Source: Siphonodentalium dalli
Lineage: Eukaryota > Mollusca > Scaphopoda > Gadilida > Siphonodentaliidae
Length of the DNA stretch: 64,000 nt
Assembly (NCBI GenBank): GCA_032622095.1
Contig: CP136068.1
Span: 114,496,509 to 114,560,508 of the forward strand
Direction: 5' to 3'
A program made the translations under genes and the position numbers. Positions 10,508 through 22,324 of this stretch are shown here, in pieces; the stretch's first letter is position 1; every line of letters begins with the position of its first letter. The notes under the pieces are model-generated. The model did not search any database and was not told where the DNA came from. It worked only from the letters and a program-made list of their open reading frames with translations.

Positions 10508-12785
10508 GTAACCATTGTCCCAGTTTGTTTTGTGATGTTTCCATTGAATCAACTTGAAATAAAATTGCTCCTGAGTCTCAATATTTTTAATAGGGAATGG
10601 TTTGTTTCCAGCGTTTCCATCGTTTCAGAAAAAAATTAATTAAATAAAAATATATAACTTGTAACCAGCTGTCCTAGTTTATTTTGTGATGTTTCCACGG
10701 AATCAACTTGAAATAAAATTGCTTCCGACTCTTAATATTGTTCGGGAATAGTTTGTTTCCTCTGTTTCCATCGTTTCAGAAAAAAAAACAAAAAATTAAA
10801 TTAAATAAAAATATATAGTGTTACCACTGTCCCAGCTTGTTTCATGATGTTTCCACTGAATCAACTTGAAATAAAATTGTTCCCGAGTCTTAATATTGTT
10901 CGGGAATGGTTTGTTTCCTCTGTTTCATCTGTTTCCATCGTATCAGAAAAAAAACTAAATTAAATAAAAATATATAGTGTAACCACTGTCCCAGCTTGTT
11001 TCGTGATGTTTCCACTGAATCAACTTGAAATAAAATTGTTCCCGAGTCTTAATATTGTTCGGGAATGGTTTGTTTCCTCTGTTTCATCTGTTTCCATCGT
11101 ATCAGAAAAAAAACAAAAAAATAAATTAAATAACAATATATAGTGTAACCACTGTCCCAGCTTGTTTCATGATGTTTCCACTGAATCAACTTGAAATAAA
11201 ATTGTTCCCGAGTCTTAATATTGTTCGGGAATGGTTTGTTTCCTCTGTTTCATCTGTTTCCATCGTATCAGAAAAAAAACTAAATAAAATAAAAATATAT
11301 AGTGTAACCACTGTCCCAGCTTGTTTCGTGATGTTTCCACTGAATCAACTTGAAATAAAATTGTTCCCGAGTCTTAATATTGTTCGGGAATGGTTTGTTT
11401 CCTCTGTTTCATCTGTTTCCATCGTATCAGAAAAAAAACAAAAAATTAAATTAAATAAAAATATATAGTGTAACCACTGTCCCGGCTTGTTTCATGAAGT
11501 TTCCACAGAATCAACTTGAAATAAAATTGTCCCTGAGTCTTAATATTGTTCGGGAATGGTTTGTTTCCTCTGTTTCATCTGTTTCCATCGTATCAGAAAA
11601 AAAAACAAAAAATTAAATAAAATAAAAATATATAGTGTTACCACTGTCCCAGCTTGTTTCGTGATGTTTCCACTGAATCAACTTGAAATAAAATTGTTCC
11701 CGAGTCTTAATATTGTTCGGGAATGGTTTGTTTCCTCTGTTTCATCTGTTTCCATCGTATCAGAAAAAAAACAAAAATATAAATTAAATAAAAATATATA
11801 GTGTAACCACTGTCCCAGCTTGTTTCGTGATGTTTCCACTGAATCAACTTGAAATAAAATTGCTCCCGAGTCTTAATATTGTTCGGGAATGGTTTGTTTC
11901 CTCTGTTTCATCTGTTTCCATCGTATCAGAAAAAAAAACAAAAAAATAAATTAAATAAAAATATATAGTGTTACCACTGTCCCAGCTTGTTTCATGATGT
12001 TTCCACTGAATCAACTTGAAATAAAATTGTTCCCGAGTCTTAATATTGTTCGGGAATGGTTTGTTTCCTCTGTTTCATCTGTTTCCATCGTATCAGAAAA
12101 AAAAAAAACAAATAAAATAAAATAAAAATATATAGTGTTACCACTGTCCCAGCTTGTTTCATGATGTTTCCACTGAATCAACTTGAAATAAAATTGTTCC
12201 CGAGTCTTAATATTGTTCGGGAATGGTTTGTTTCCTCTGTTTCATCTGTTTCCATCGTATCAGAAGAAAAAAACAACAAATTAAATTAAATAACAATATA
12301 TAGTGTAACCACTGTCCCAATTTGTTTCGTGATGTTTCCACTGAATCAACTCGAAATAAAATTGTTCCCGACTCTTAATATTGTTCGGCAATGGTTTGTT
12401 TCCTCTGTTTCATCTGTTTCCATCGTATCAGAAAAAAAAACAAAAAATTAAATAAAATAAAAATATATAGTGTTACCACTGTCCCAGCTTGTTTCATGAT
12501 GTTTCCACTGAATCAACTTGAAATAAAATTGTTCCCGAGTCTTAATATTGTTCGGGAATGGTTTGTTTCCTCTGTTTCATCTGTTTCCATCGTATCAGAA
12601 AAAAAACAAAAATATAAATTAAATAAAAATATATAGTGTTACCACTGTCCCAGCTTGTTTCGTGATGTTTCCACTGAATCAACTTGAAATAAAATTGTTC
12701 CCGAGTCTTAATATTGTTCGGGAATGGTTTGTTTCCTCTGTTTCATCTGTTTCCATCGTATCAGAAAAAAAACAAAAATATAAAC
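10508..12785 (+). repeat. Satellite array, 14 copies of ~165 bp
   Basis: Units start with 'gtgtaaccactgtcccagc' or a variant at about 10508, 10662, 10818, 10978, 11144, 11302, 11468, 11636, 11800, 11967, 12136, 12300, 12471 and 12638. Spacing is 154-171 bp, with most variation in an A-rich run and following 'aattaaataaaaatatata'. The first two units are the most diverged and the later ones are very similar. Inside each unit 'ttgttcgggaatgg' and 'gtttcctctgtttc' are invariant or nearly so. Open frames of 81-99 codons repeat along the array purely because the unit lacks stops in one frame; they are not genes. Confidence 0.9.
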
Positions 12786-13315
12786 AAACAAATCCACCAT
12801 TTTGTATACTGTGAGTGAACATCAAATGCACGGAATACCAAGCATGGTCTGAAAGTTGAAAAGGATGATTTCTAAACTGACTCTGAAACGGACTGCAATG
12901 AAAATTTCACTGGGCGGGATGTCTGTTTCCACTTGTTTCCACTTGTTTCAAGGGCCTCTACGTGAAACGAAAATGGTGACCCTGTTTTATTCTGCTCACA
13001 TTCCCTGCCATATATGTTCGTTCCATGACGCTGATTAAGATAAATATCCAATACGGCGATCAATTGTCGCCATGCATTGTAGTACAGTAAAATTGCCTCA
13101 AGACACTTTAAAATTCACAGCGCATTCATTCAATGCTTATTGATAGCTCACGTGCGCATTTTCAAACTCCCTTGGTGAATCCAATTGAAGGTTGCATCTC
13201 ACTATGGTTGCATGGCTTTGTTTTAGCAGGTTTTCAGAGACGGTTTGGATACTCTGTATAGTTCTAAAGACACGTTCGAAACAAACAAAAGGTAGTCCCA
13301 ACTCCCAACTCACAG
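12786..13315. other. No gene recognised
   Basis: This is the right flank of the satellite. It holds only one short direct duplication, 'tttccacttg' twice at about 12926-12946. Confidence 0.4.
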
Positions 13316-13317
13316 CT

Positions 13318-13445
13318 ATACGTGTATAGTCTAACTCGCCGCTACATGTATCGTCTAACTCGCCGCTACATGTATAGTCTAACTCCCCGCTACATGTATA
13401 GTCTAACTCCCCGCTACATGTAGTCCAACTCACCACTACATGCGT
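13318..13445. repeat. Minisatellite, ~23-24-bp unit, 5 copies
   Basis: The unit 'tagtctaactcgccgctaca' plus 'tgta' recurs from 13326 to about 13440 with single-base changes. The minus-strand frame through it encodes a repeating Cys-Ser-Gly-Glu-Leu-Asp motif, a by-product of a unit length close to a multiple of three. Confidence 0.85.
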
Positions 13446-13804
13446 GTCATCGGGCGAGTTTTGCCTTCATTTCCCGTGGTGAATCCGTTTGAGAATGACA
13501 TCACTAATTGCTTGCTTCAACAGGTGAACGGAGCCCATATATATGTATATGATACGTAGAGTACTGAACTATTGTGAGAACAGTCACTTCTAATTAAGCA
13601 ACATGTGTATAATGAATCGAGTATTACGGTTATGATGTGTCGACACCAGCTACCCATTTGTTTTCATTTAAGCTTGATTAATGGTGACAAGTGTCCTTTG
13701 GACGTTTAAAAAATGTTCACCTTTATACATTGTACAACCGTAATTGTTCTTACGTTCTAAACAACTGATGCGACATTAAAACTTTCTGAATGAGTGAATG
13801 AATG

Positions 13805-14180
13805 ATGCTTTAAAGACATACTATGCACTTGTTCGGGTGCGTGAAACTGATAAATTAGTATTCAGGCGCTATGATAACTGGAGGAATGTAACATTCTACT
13901 AAAATCGCCGAAAATTTAAAGCAAATCGACCGTACCACTCCATAGAAAACATCGTCAGAACTACGCTCAATTGTTAATATTTACTTCTCGATTCGGGACG
14001 CATCTATCGGCGATAAACTAACGAAAACGATTTCGCCCATAGTGTGTGTTGTCAATTTGCATATACTATTTGCAAAATTTACTACTTTGAACAAGATTAT
14101 TCTCCATTTCTATTTGATCAGCCGTTTTACATGGAACATGAGCGATGGGTTAACTATTTACACTATCTACACATATAGAA
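13805..14180 (+). repeat. Diverged copy of the 39-kb 485-bp repeat
   Basis: Blocks such as 'taaagacatactatg', 'cttgttcgggtgcg', 'tcgattcgggacgc' and 'tttctatttgatca' occur in the same order and spacing as in the two copies at 39.1-40.07 kb. It is clearly older and more diverged than those two are from each other. Confidence 0.75.
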
Positions 14181-14315
14181 CATTATATAAATGTTCACAA
14201 TAAACTAGAGGTTGTAAACATACAAGGAACATGTAACACGTTGAATTAAACAAACATGCAACATTAACATACACTATAAACGTATACAAAACACACCCAA
14301 TAAAGCTACAATTTG

Positions 14316-14599
14316 CAGGGAACTCTTAACTCGACCAACCCTGACATAGTAAACAATTTGGCGATCTTTATAAAACTCGGGTTGAAAAAATTATAATGTG
14401 CATAAGAAACGTATATAAGTACAAATGTTGTTTGTTTGTAGCATACAAACAAACAACATATCTACTTATATACGTTTCTTATTCATCATTTCCTAATTGT
14501 GCCCTTTTTATTATAATTTTTTCAACCCGAGTTTTATAAAGATCGCTAAATTGTTTACTATGGCTGGTCGAGTTAAGAAATTAGAATAAGAGTTCCCTG
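14316..14599. mobile_element. Foldback MITE, hAT-like ends
   Basis: The ends are 'cagggaactctt' and its exact complement. The arms remain paired for most of the length: 14318-14398 against 14508-14597, with an inner perfect stem around 'gttgtttgtttgta'. The terminus CAGGG is common in hAT elements. The flanking 8-mers 'acaatttg' and 'acggttcg' match at 5 of 8 positions, which could be an eroded hAT target duplication. It encodes no protein. Confidence 0.7.
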
Positions 14600-16105
14600 A
14601 CGGTTCGTCATAACATGCATTCGGAATGTATTTTTCTCGTAATTGTTAAGTTGCGGACACATACTAATAAAAATGGAATTCATCGCATAACAAGGCGTTA
14701 CAAAGTGCGCATGAACTATATCTTTGTTACTGCATTTATGTTTGCGATTCCGTTTTCTCCATCTACCGGTCTCAATACCTAAGTGCTCACTCTCAATGAT
14801 TACCGAATGGCCCGCGGGAAAACTAGTCTAGACGTATAGTATATAACCATACGTGCGTACATGGCAATGATTACCATCTCTGGATAATGGTGCGTTCACA
14901 TGACGGGCAAGAAAATATCAGGTATGCCCCATGTGACTTACTTGAATAATACAGGAAAATATCCGATGGAGGCAGTGCACTGATATGTTGTCGCCTGTGG
15001 GTGATATGAGTTCACCATGATTGGTGGTTATCGGTATCCGTTAAATAATATCAAAGGGATATGATGGTAACCGTTCACGCACTCGAGATCCAAGATCACA
15101 TAATTCAATTTGCACCCCTCCCTCGGCTTTGAATTTCCCACCTGGTACCTAACATGCCTTGTTTTTAACGTGACATTTTGACTGAACACCGGGGAGGGAG
15201 GGACCTCCAATATATTTCAAACCACTATTTTGACCAAAAGTAATAGAAATGTAAATGTTGGTCTAAAACAACACAGTCCACATGCATTACTGCATGGTTG
15301 GAAAATCAGACTACCTGTCAGTTTGTAAACTGACATTCGGTTTGACTTTGAATATATTGAAAAACATGTTCTGGAAGTACTGTTCTATATGACGGTCAGA
15401 TGTTATCATGGTTGCAAGATCAGCCAAATGTGTTTCAGTGGATCGCGCCTCACAGATGCTATTGCATTATGACGAGCGAGTGTATACGTATCATTGAATT
15501 GTTCTCTAGAATGTGTAGCACCATTATTTAGTTCTATTTTGCATTCATCGGTCGGCGTGTTTTCTTTGTTCGTATCCTGAACAATTCCTCCAGAATGAGT
15601 TATTTCACGACGAACTTCTAGTGTTGTAATAAAAAAGTGAAAATATTTGCCAGAACAGGTGGGGGTGACTTCAGGATACACGGTTAAGTTTTTTTGTTTT
15701 GTTTTATTTTTTGGACCCACCACCATAGGAACGCAATTTTTTTTCCCGTTCATATCTCGGACACCATGCACCCCTTCAACATAAGTTTTTTTTTTCTAGG
15801 GCAATTGGGGACCCACCCCCAAAGTAAGACGAAAAACTGTGAAAATATCAGGTGACGCAGAGAGAGGGTTTTTCAGTTCAATTATTTCACCGTAAGAAAC
15901 TGGGGCCATCCATGATATGGTGTTATAAAAAGAACAATTATTGAGTAAATATTGATACATGCTCTACATTGGCCCAGTTTATAAGCACGGATTAGGGAAA
16001 AAGTTACTTGGCATTGGAAACATCTGCTATCGGCTGTCAGACTACACCCGGACCGTGTATCCTGGATTGTTTGCCCCCCCCCCCTTCTGGCCAGAAGGTG
16101 AAATT
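14600..16105. other. No gene supported
   Basis: A 121-codon minus-strand frame (15406-15771) has no recognisable domain and crosses T-rich low-complexity DNA. C and T homopolymers lie at 16074-16084 and 15786-15796. Confidence 0.4.
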
Positions 16106-16109
16106 TGTG

Positions 16110-16565
16110 CTTTATAATAAATAATAATAATGTATAGCATTTGTAAAGCGCCTTTCCCATGAGGCCCAAAGTGCTCAAAGTTTTACAATTATTACCCTGA
16201 TGAGCCTGAACATTCAGTAACCATCTACTGCTCCCCGGGGACAGGGGGAGGTACAGCCGGGAGTATGCGATGATACCATATGGCTAGCATACTGACAAGA
16301 TCTTTCACTGCTCATTATCAGGTACCCTTGTAGTGCATGGGTGGTGCAAAGCAGACACAGTACGAGCGACCTTGCTCAAGGGTCACAACTTGGCGCGAGA
16401 TTCAAACAGTGTACAATCCAACAATTGCACATCGCTCAAGTCGGCCAAGCCACTGCTGTGTGGAAACTCATAACAGACCACCAGCCAGCCGCGAACTCGC
16501 CTCGCTGTGTTGACAGCGAAGACAAGTCCAACGCGCTAACCACTGGACCACGGAGCTCCACAAAT
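16110..16565 (-). mobile_element. SINE-like element, tRNA-type head, (ATT)n tail
   Basis: On the minus strand it starts with 'ggagctccgtggtccagtgg' and 'ttagcgcg', a good pol III A box in tRNA context. A weak B box ('gagttcgcggctgg') follows. The 3' part contains 'ctttgggcctcatgggaaag' and 'gcgctttacaaatg', then ends in an ATT repeat; such ends are common in invertebrate SINEs and their partner LINEs. The 83-codon plus-strand frame inside is incidental. Confidence 0.65.
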
Positions 16566-16905
16566 TTCATTTCGTGTTTGTGTATTCATTAAATTAATGT
16601 TCAGTAAATTAGTTTCTTCCTTGTTACCATATAATGGTGTGTAAATAAAATAGTTGTGTGAAAATAATGCTTATAAATTGCAATTATGGTATTCTAGATC
16701 ACTAAATGAGGGTATATAGATCCAGAGTTTCAACAAATATAATTTCCTTCTGCACAAATCATATTTCAATTCGCATGCTGAGTCATTTATGGGGACGAAA
16801 TCCGTGGTGCGAATTATCACCTCGTTTCCTTTCTATTGAATAAACTTATTTCATGCGTTCGCTAACTTGAATAACACCGCAGTCCTGTCTCCATTGTTGG
16901 CAGAT

Positions 16906-17247
16906 TTATTTGAAATCGCTTTGAGTGTAAACAAATCGGTGTTTACCATTTATATGTTGTAAACCACGTTTGTTCATCGTGTGCCCCCTCAAACCGCGCC
17001 TTGATTTATATATTTTGTCGCACGTTGGGCAAACGTATTTGTACCGGGTTGTGGGACTATTATGACGCTTTTGGTCATCATTCTTGCCAGTTTCTGTTTT
17101 TCTGTCGGTAGTTTTCTTAATGGAGCATAGCGTTGATGTTCTTTTCTGTTCGATTTCCACTTCGCGAAAACTGTCACTGTCAGTATACTCTTCGAGCAAA
17201 ATATCCAAATCTAAATCATCCCACGAGAAGAATTGTGATGAAGGCAT
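16906..17247 (-). CDS. Small C2H2-type zinc-finger ORF
   Basis: This 113-codon frame starts with an ATG and has an acidic N-terminus (Asp/Glu-rich to about residue 32), a basic middle rich in Lys and Thr, and one zinc-finger-like motif near residues 71-99. The motif reads Cys-Pro-Thr-Cys, twelve residues, His, then a second His only after eight residues, with another His four residues later. A canonical C2H2 finger has 3-5 residues between the histidines, so this finger is unusual or decayed. The motif context (YKSRRGLRGH) looks like genuine protein rather than chance. It could be an exon of a larger gene, a single-exon gene, or a remnant of a transposon-borne protein. I see no splice partner. 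Confidence 0.45.
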   Translation of the reverse strand: MPSSQFFSWDDLDLDILLEEYTDSDSFREVEIEQKRTSTLCSIKKTTDRKTETGKNDDQKRHNSPTTRYKYVCPTCDKIYKSRRGLRGHTMNKRGLQHINGKHRFVYTQSDFK

Positions 17248-17439
17248 TTCAAAGTTCAGGTGATTTGGACAACTATATACTGAAGTGGATAGCCTACTCG
17301 TTCAATTTGATTGTGCAGTGAAAGGATGGGCTCATCCGAAGATCGCCCTTACGCCCTGTCTTGAATATTCTTATGCCTTGTATCTTCATCAGTCAGGCCG
17401 CGGATCGGGTGGAGAAGTCTTGAGGCCGGGGTTGGTCAG

Positions 17440-17565
17440 CGTCGTATATAGATGTCTTGAATCTTGTCTTGAATCTTGACTTGGTCTTTGCCTTGTACTT
17501 TTGCCTTGACCTATGCCTTGATCTTTGCCTTGGTCTTTGCCTTTGCCTTCACCTTGTCCCGGCAT
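17440..17565. repeat. Degenerate hexamer repeat ('cttgac'/'ttgcct')
   Basis: Runs of 'cttgaatcttg', 'tttgccttg' and 'gatctttgcc' alternate. The antisense frame encodes a Gly-Lys-Asp-Gln-rich stretch derived from the repeat. Confidence 0.7.
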
Positions 17566-17820
17566 CTTGGAAAATGCGGGACGATCCAGCGACGACGCTG
17601 GGTTGCGAATATTCTGTTGATTGTCCACGCCCGGGACCTTCCAATGGAGGCATTCGACTGCGGGCTGCCAAGAGAGTACGGGACGGTCCAGTGATACTCC
17701 TTATTGAACTGTGGGACTTTTCTGATGCGGAATACGGGACGGTCTAGCTATAGCAGAGTCTGCTGGACTGCGTATCCTGAACCCGGGACGGTCCAATAAG
17801 CCTACTGGACTGCGGGTCTT
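17566..17820. repeat. Degenerate repeat around 'cgggacggtccag'
   Basis: The motif recurs at about 17577, 17629, 17679, 17732 and 17781, roughly every 50 bp. 'ggactgcggg'-type companions ('cgactgcggg', 'ggactgcgggtctt') recur between some copies. It directly abuts the LINE fragment at 17822. Confidence 0.65.
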
Positions 17821-17821
17821 T

Positions 17822-18112
17822 TCAACCACAGAGAAGCTGTTTGCGTTGTAAAAACTCCCTCATGATGTCACTACCGTCCATTCTCACCAGTGTACTTTCC
17901 GCCAGATCGCGTAGGCCCTCTCTGGTGGGTTCCACTTCAGCGATGGTATGCAGATCTACAATACGGGTGTGATACGGTGCTTGCAGTGCCATTATCAGGG
18001 CTTTGTTTTGGACCAACTGAAGCATTTGGATCGCGTAATTTGATGCCAGGTTAGTAACCACCGATGCGTATTCCATGATTGGTCTTACAAACGTTTTTGA
18101 AGACTCTAAGCA
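17822..18112 (-). pseudogene. LINE reverse transcriptase C-terminal fragment
   Basis: The minus-strand frame includes 'FVRPIMEYASVV', then 'LQLVQNKALIMALQAPYHTR' and 'DLHTIAEVEPTREGLRDLA', ending at 17822. This succession is characteristic of the region after the polymerase domain in Jockey/CR1-type non-LTR retrotransposons. The frame stays open upstream of the first Met to about 18110 and then homology stops, so the copy is 5'-truncated with no catalytic motifs. The expected Trp after 'YAS.V' is replaced, consistent with decay. Confidence 0.8.
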
Positions 18113-18119
18113 GCGTGGA

Positions 18120-19900
18120 ATTTTTTATTGTGGGTTGGATTTTTACGTATTTGTAACGTTTATGGAAGGAATTAATCACACCTACAGTTAGGCTTGAGGT
18201 GTGAGTACCCATTAACTTTTATAAACAAATATAATACGGGATATTATTTCCATACTTAAAACTTAACCTTCGACAACCTAATTGCCGCTAAGTTACAAAA
18301 TTGTTCTTGTTAATTTTATGAAAAGTTGCCACTATTAAATTAATCTATGAACTTCATCGACTTACGCAGGCTTTTGTTTTATGTAATTAATGCACATTGC
18401 GTGCCAATATGTAGTCGGATTAAGGTAGGCAAGATTTATTTATCAGCGTCGGAGAATCTGACAGGTCGTCTTCATTGGGTGACGCCATATTGTTTGCTTG
18501 TCGCCAAGCACACCAAGTAGTTCTCGCAGTTAATTAGCATAACAATAACCGCCGCAATATGTACACGAGATTTGCGGAGACGGCTATTCCCTTATATTAG
18601 TCCCAGCTTTAACTTACTGGGAATTATTTGTTTCAAAATCTGATTGAGAGATATTTTTATTACCTCCAAGTATAGGAGAGATCGATATACATGACATATA
18701 CTTACAGTTGGATTAAAGTGGGCTCCCCTGGCCAGTATGATGGGCCGTTATGTACAAATATGGAGAGGTGTTGGAAACCACGAGAGTGAAGCATATATGC
18801 ACTTGAATGTTCACTACAGCTTTTGTTGCAGGAAAATCTGATTTGCCCAATAGATATGAAAGTTATTCGTTACAACATGCGTGGGTGTTGAGAAGATAAT
18901 TACAATGGACGTGAGACGGGTTGCTGAACGCCATTCCTGGTCATTGTGCTGAGGACGTACATGTACTTCGCAGAATATAATACTAGTTCCTTGAGGCAGT
19001 GGGATATGTGTTCTGTTAGGGTTTCCAGAGAACTTCCGAGGAGGGTTGCTACCAAGTCATATTTGGCTATAACGACGAAAAGTAAAAATATTCGGGTATG
19101 CCGAAACGAGAAATAATCCCTTCCCAAAAAGAGTTTCTGATGATGAGAGCGGCTGGAGAGGTTACACTGGTGTAAATAAGGTTCCGAGTGACATCTAGCG
19201 GATGCGGGAGGAATATATAGGAGAGAATAAAATAGACACTGGGCCCTGATTGGTCAATAGCCTTGTGTGCTTTTCGCATAAAAAAATCATCACACCTCTT
19301 CCCTATGATTTCCCATAGGTAAAATAACCATTGGCACAGGAATTAACCCTTTGTAGTGAAGTTTGAATTTTTTGGTGTGGTCTAAAATATGACTGTATTT
19401 TTTTATGCGGTTCTGACAATAGTTACGAAACATAAGATTTAAAGGCGAATTCCCTGCTAGACAGACATGATTTTTTTGTGTAAAAAGTTTCCCAAAATGT
19501 CAATTTTTCAGATTTAAAGACAATTTTGGACCCAACATTTATATTGCCAACACTATACGCTAAAACGTTGGCACTGAGGCCTATGGAAAACATTTACACC
19601 AATGTAACCGAGAAGAGCACACGAACAGGGCGTGGTCGATTTCGTACTATGATCTATAGGCCAGCACAGGCCAAACTGAGTCGTTTCCTTTAATAAAACA
19701 TTTCAAATCTCATTACCGCCACGCCAGTGGGTGTACACTGGTGTAGAGTTTCTTATGTTTGAGCGGACGATTGATAATCATCTGGGCGAATGTATTATGG
19801 TTAGGTATTTCGTACTTGAGATAAACCGTTCCGATAGTGACGATAGTCCAACAAAGATTAGCACATGTGTTCACGTCACCGGTGTAATTGTGGAGACATG
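18120..19900. other. No gene recognised
   Basis: I find no coherent coding frame, strong repeat or RNA feature. Around 19360-19460 the fragments 'tggtgtggtctaaaat' and 'aaaggcgaattccctg' resemble 45110-45165 ('aaaggcgaattcggcct', 'agtgtggcctaaaat'), suggesting an old dispersed repeat. Confidence 0.4.
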
Positions 19901-19904
19901 TTTC

Positions 19905-20040
19905 TATTATGAAGGTTCGCTATCCCGAAGGTCCACTATTCCGAAGGTTCTCTATTCTGAATACTTGCTATTCCGAAGGTTCACTATTCCGAAGGTTCGC
20001 TATTCCGAAGGTTCTCCATTCCGAAGGTTTTTGTTATTTT
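19905..20040 (+). repeat. 15-bp minisatellite 'attccgaaggttcgct'
   Basis: About eight copies of a unit close to 'ctattccgaaggttc' occur, some with 'tctgaatac' variants. The same repeat recurs at 22325-22445 in the same orientation. The core 'ttccgaa' is nearly self-complementary to 'ttcggaa'. Confidence 0.9.
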
Positions 20041-20334
20041 TACGTTAATTCTATATTCTAAAGTATTGAGAGGGTTCATTATCACGAAGATTCCTTTTAT
20101 GGAGTGTGTGCTCACATCCGAACTGATCCTGCGCGCACACCGATACAGATACGGAGGAAACAACTTAGAACATTAAATGTGTTTTTGTTTTGTTTTCGCG
20201 GGTTTTCTTGAGTTTAATGTCATTACGTATGACCTTATTTCTCATTACATATTCACGCCAAGCAGCCCACACAATTGCTATGTTCCCTGCGATTTAATGT
20301 CATTACGTGTGACCTAATATCTCAATAATCTGAA

Positions 20335-20640
20335 ACAAGAATTTGATACCTAGGGATACTTTTGTCCGGGGAGTGTTTTGAGTGGGTCAAATCCTGACAT
20401 CGGAGTGACCTTGACCTTCAATGTGGTCAATCAAAGGTCACATCTGGTAAAACGGACGGATTTCGACGAAATTTGATACCTATGGGTACTTTTGTCGGGG
20501 GAGTGTTTTGGACGGGTCAAATCATGACCCTGACCTGACCTTGACTTTCGAAATAGTCAATTCAAGGTCAAATCGCGCCTTTCTCCGGAAATCTGATGGG
20601 AAACAGCCCGGACGAAGTCGGGCCCATCAGCTTGTGTAAT
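20335..20640 (+). repeat. Dispersed repeat with two ~129-bp subunits
   Basis: 'gaaatttgatacctatggg' and 'cggggagtgttttg' occur twice, 129 bp apart, followed by an end with a small hairpin ('cccggacgaagtcggg') and 'gtgtaataaa'. An inverted copy lies at 49035-49320, inside the 200-bp satellite. Confidence 0.75.
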
Positions 20641-20995
20641 AAAGAAGACAGTTTGAAGAATGTAATGTATAACACGAGAAACGGGAAAACTTGAAATATG
20701 GAAGTATGCAAATTTCCCACATAAAATTTGAAAGCTACTTTATAGTATAATTATATTATAATTTATATTTATGACTAATAATATGATCTTGGTGGCGTTA
20801 CCATTTCTGACTATGGTTTTCTTGTTTGTCGTTGTTGTTCAGTAAATCTTTTATGTTCGTTTGAGCGAAGCGAGTTATACCATAAACCATATGTACAAGC
20901 TCACTGCATGTGAATGTCATTTTAATTGGGGACAAACACGCTATCATTCTAAAATTAGATGTTGTTAAAACGCATTGTTATTATAATATATTGAG
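20640..20995. other. No gene recognised
   Basis: An AT-rich spacer. I see nothing in it. Confidence 0.4.
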
Positions 20996-22225
20996 TGGTT
21001 TAGAACTAGATCATGCCATGAATCTCTACTATGGCTAAGGGTGGATACACACATGCATGTAATTTATGTATGTAAAATACATGTATTTTACATGGCCACA
21101 CCAATAATTGACAACATTAATCACCTGCACGCGAGCGGTTCATTGCTAACAGACCAGACAAGTGAGTAGTGATAAGCGAAGTCAAACTGTCTGCTATCAG
21201 GACATTTAAGGCCAGTCCAAAACATGTCATATCTTTCATTTTATTAATGCACGAACACCAGAAGCGACACATCTGGCATATACAGGCTTGATATAGAACA
21301 TGTTCGACCATGATGCTTGTTTGCCGTGGGGTCTCGAAAGCTTCAAATTGCTAAGGGACTTAGTTGAATGTATCTTTCGGAATAATCTGGCCAAGAAGGT
21401 ACAATAAAATATGTTTGACTTAAATAGCTCAGAGTTAGCCACCCCATGCACTGGTAGCTTTCGGGGTCATATATAGCCCCAAGTCGGGGATCATATATAG
21501 CCCCAAGTCGGAGAAATCCTGATCCACCACTGCTATAAATATCAAGAGAGGACTGGTAGTTATTTAAATGGGTTTAAATGGGTTATCACACGAACAATTA
21601 TTTTAAGTGGCCTGGGAACTCGGTCTCTACATTCCGACTTAAATGGAACTGGAACTCAGTGCGGTCAACATATCGGCAATGATTGTGTTGTCAGTGGACA
21701 CATATTGCATTGTCTGTATGATCCAAATAAAACGCCAAATACACGATAATTACAGAGATTGCATGTATGCATGTGTATCCACCCTAACGCCCGTAGATAT
21801 CATACTCCACTAGTACAAAACCTGGGAACTTTTTGAAGTTTTGACAGGGAGCGGTATAAAGTGGAAACAATAACGCGGGGAATATATTTCTTAGTTATTA
21901 TCTGTTCCTTAATAATGTCCTTCACTGTATAGGTGAATATCCCAATTCAAAATTGTAGGTTTTCCCGTGGTTTTGTGAGCCGATATCGCAATAAACAATG
22001 AACTAATTAGCCAGGAGAAATTCCATAATTGTAAGCAGTGAAGTACATTATTAAGGAACACATAATAATTAAGAAATATATTCTCCGCGTTATATTTCGA
22101 CTTTATAAGGTTCCCTGTCAAAACTGCAAAACATTCCACTGTTGCTGGTGGAATGTGATCTCTACGGTTGTTAGTCAGAGTCGAGATTCATGGCATGATC
22201 TAGTTTATAACGACCTTTGAGTATT
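20996..22225. mobile_element. 1.2-kb long inverted repeat
   Basis: The outer arms match in inverted orientation: 'actagatcatgccatgaatc' at about 21007 against its complement at 22183-22207. A second, stronger pair is 21835-21930 against 22030-22135 ('ttttgacaggga', 'cgcggggaatatatttctta', 'gttccttaataatgt'). Between these, the left arm is longer and includes a 27-bp direct repeat (21463-21513, 'atatatagccccaagtcgg') and a perfect 20-bp palindrome at 21070-21089. It has no transposase-like frame, so it is best read as a non-autonomous foldback element with an insertion in the left arm. Confidence 0.6.
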
Positions 22226-22324
22226 ATTGTATTTAATGAATAACGCAGATTTTATTTTACATGCACATTTATCCAGGTTAAATATAATTTTGACTTACAT
22301 TCTACTGTTATACAATAACGGGTA

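Noticed and set aside
11169-12636. Series of 81-99-codon open frames with near-identical translations
   Set aside because: They are read-through of a ~165-bp satellite; they recur with the unit and have no start context or domain.
15406-15771. 121-codon minus-strand frame
   Set aside because: It crosses homopolymeric T tracts, with no motif or splice context.
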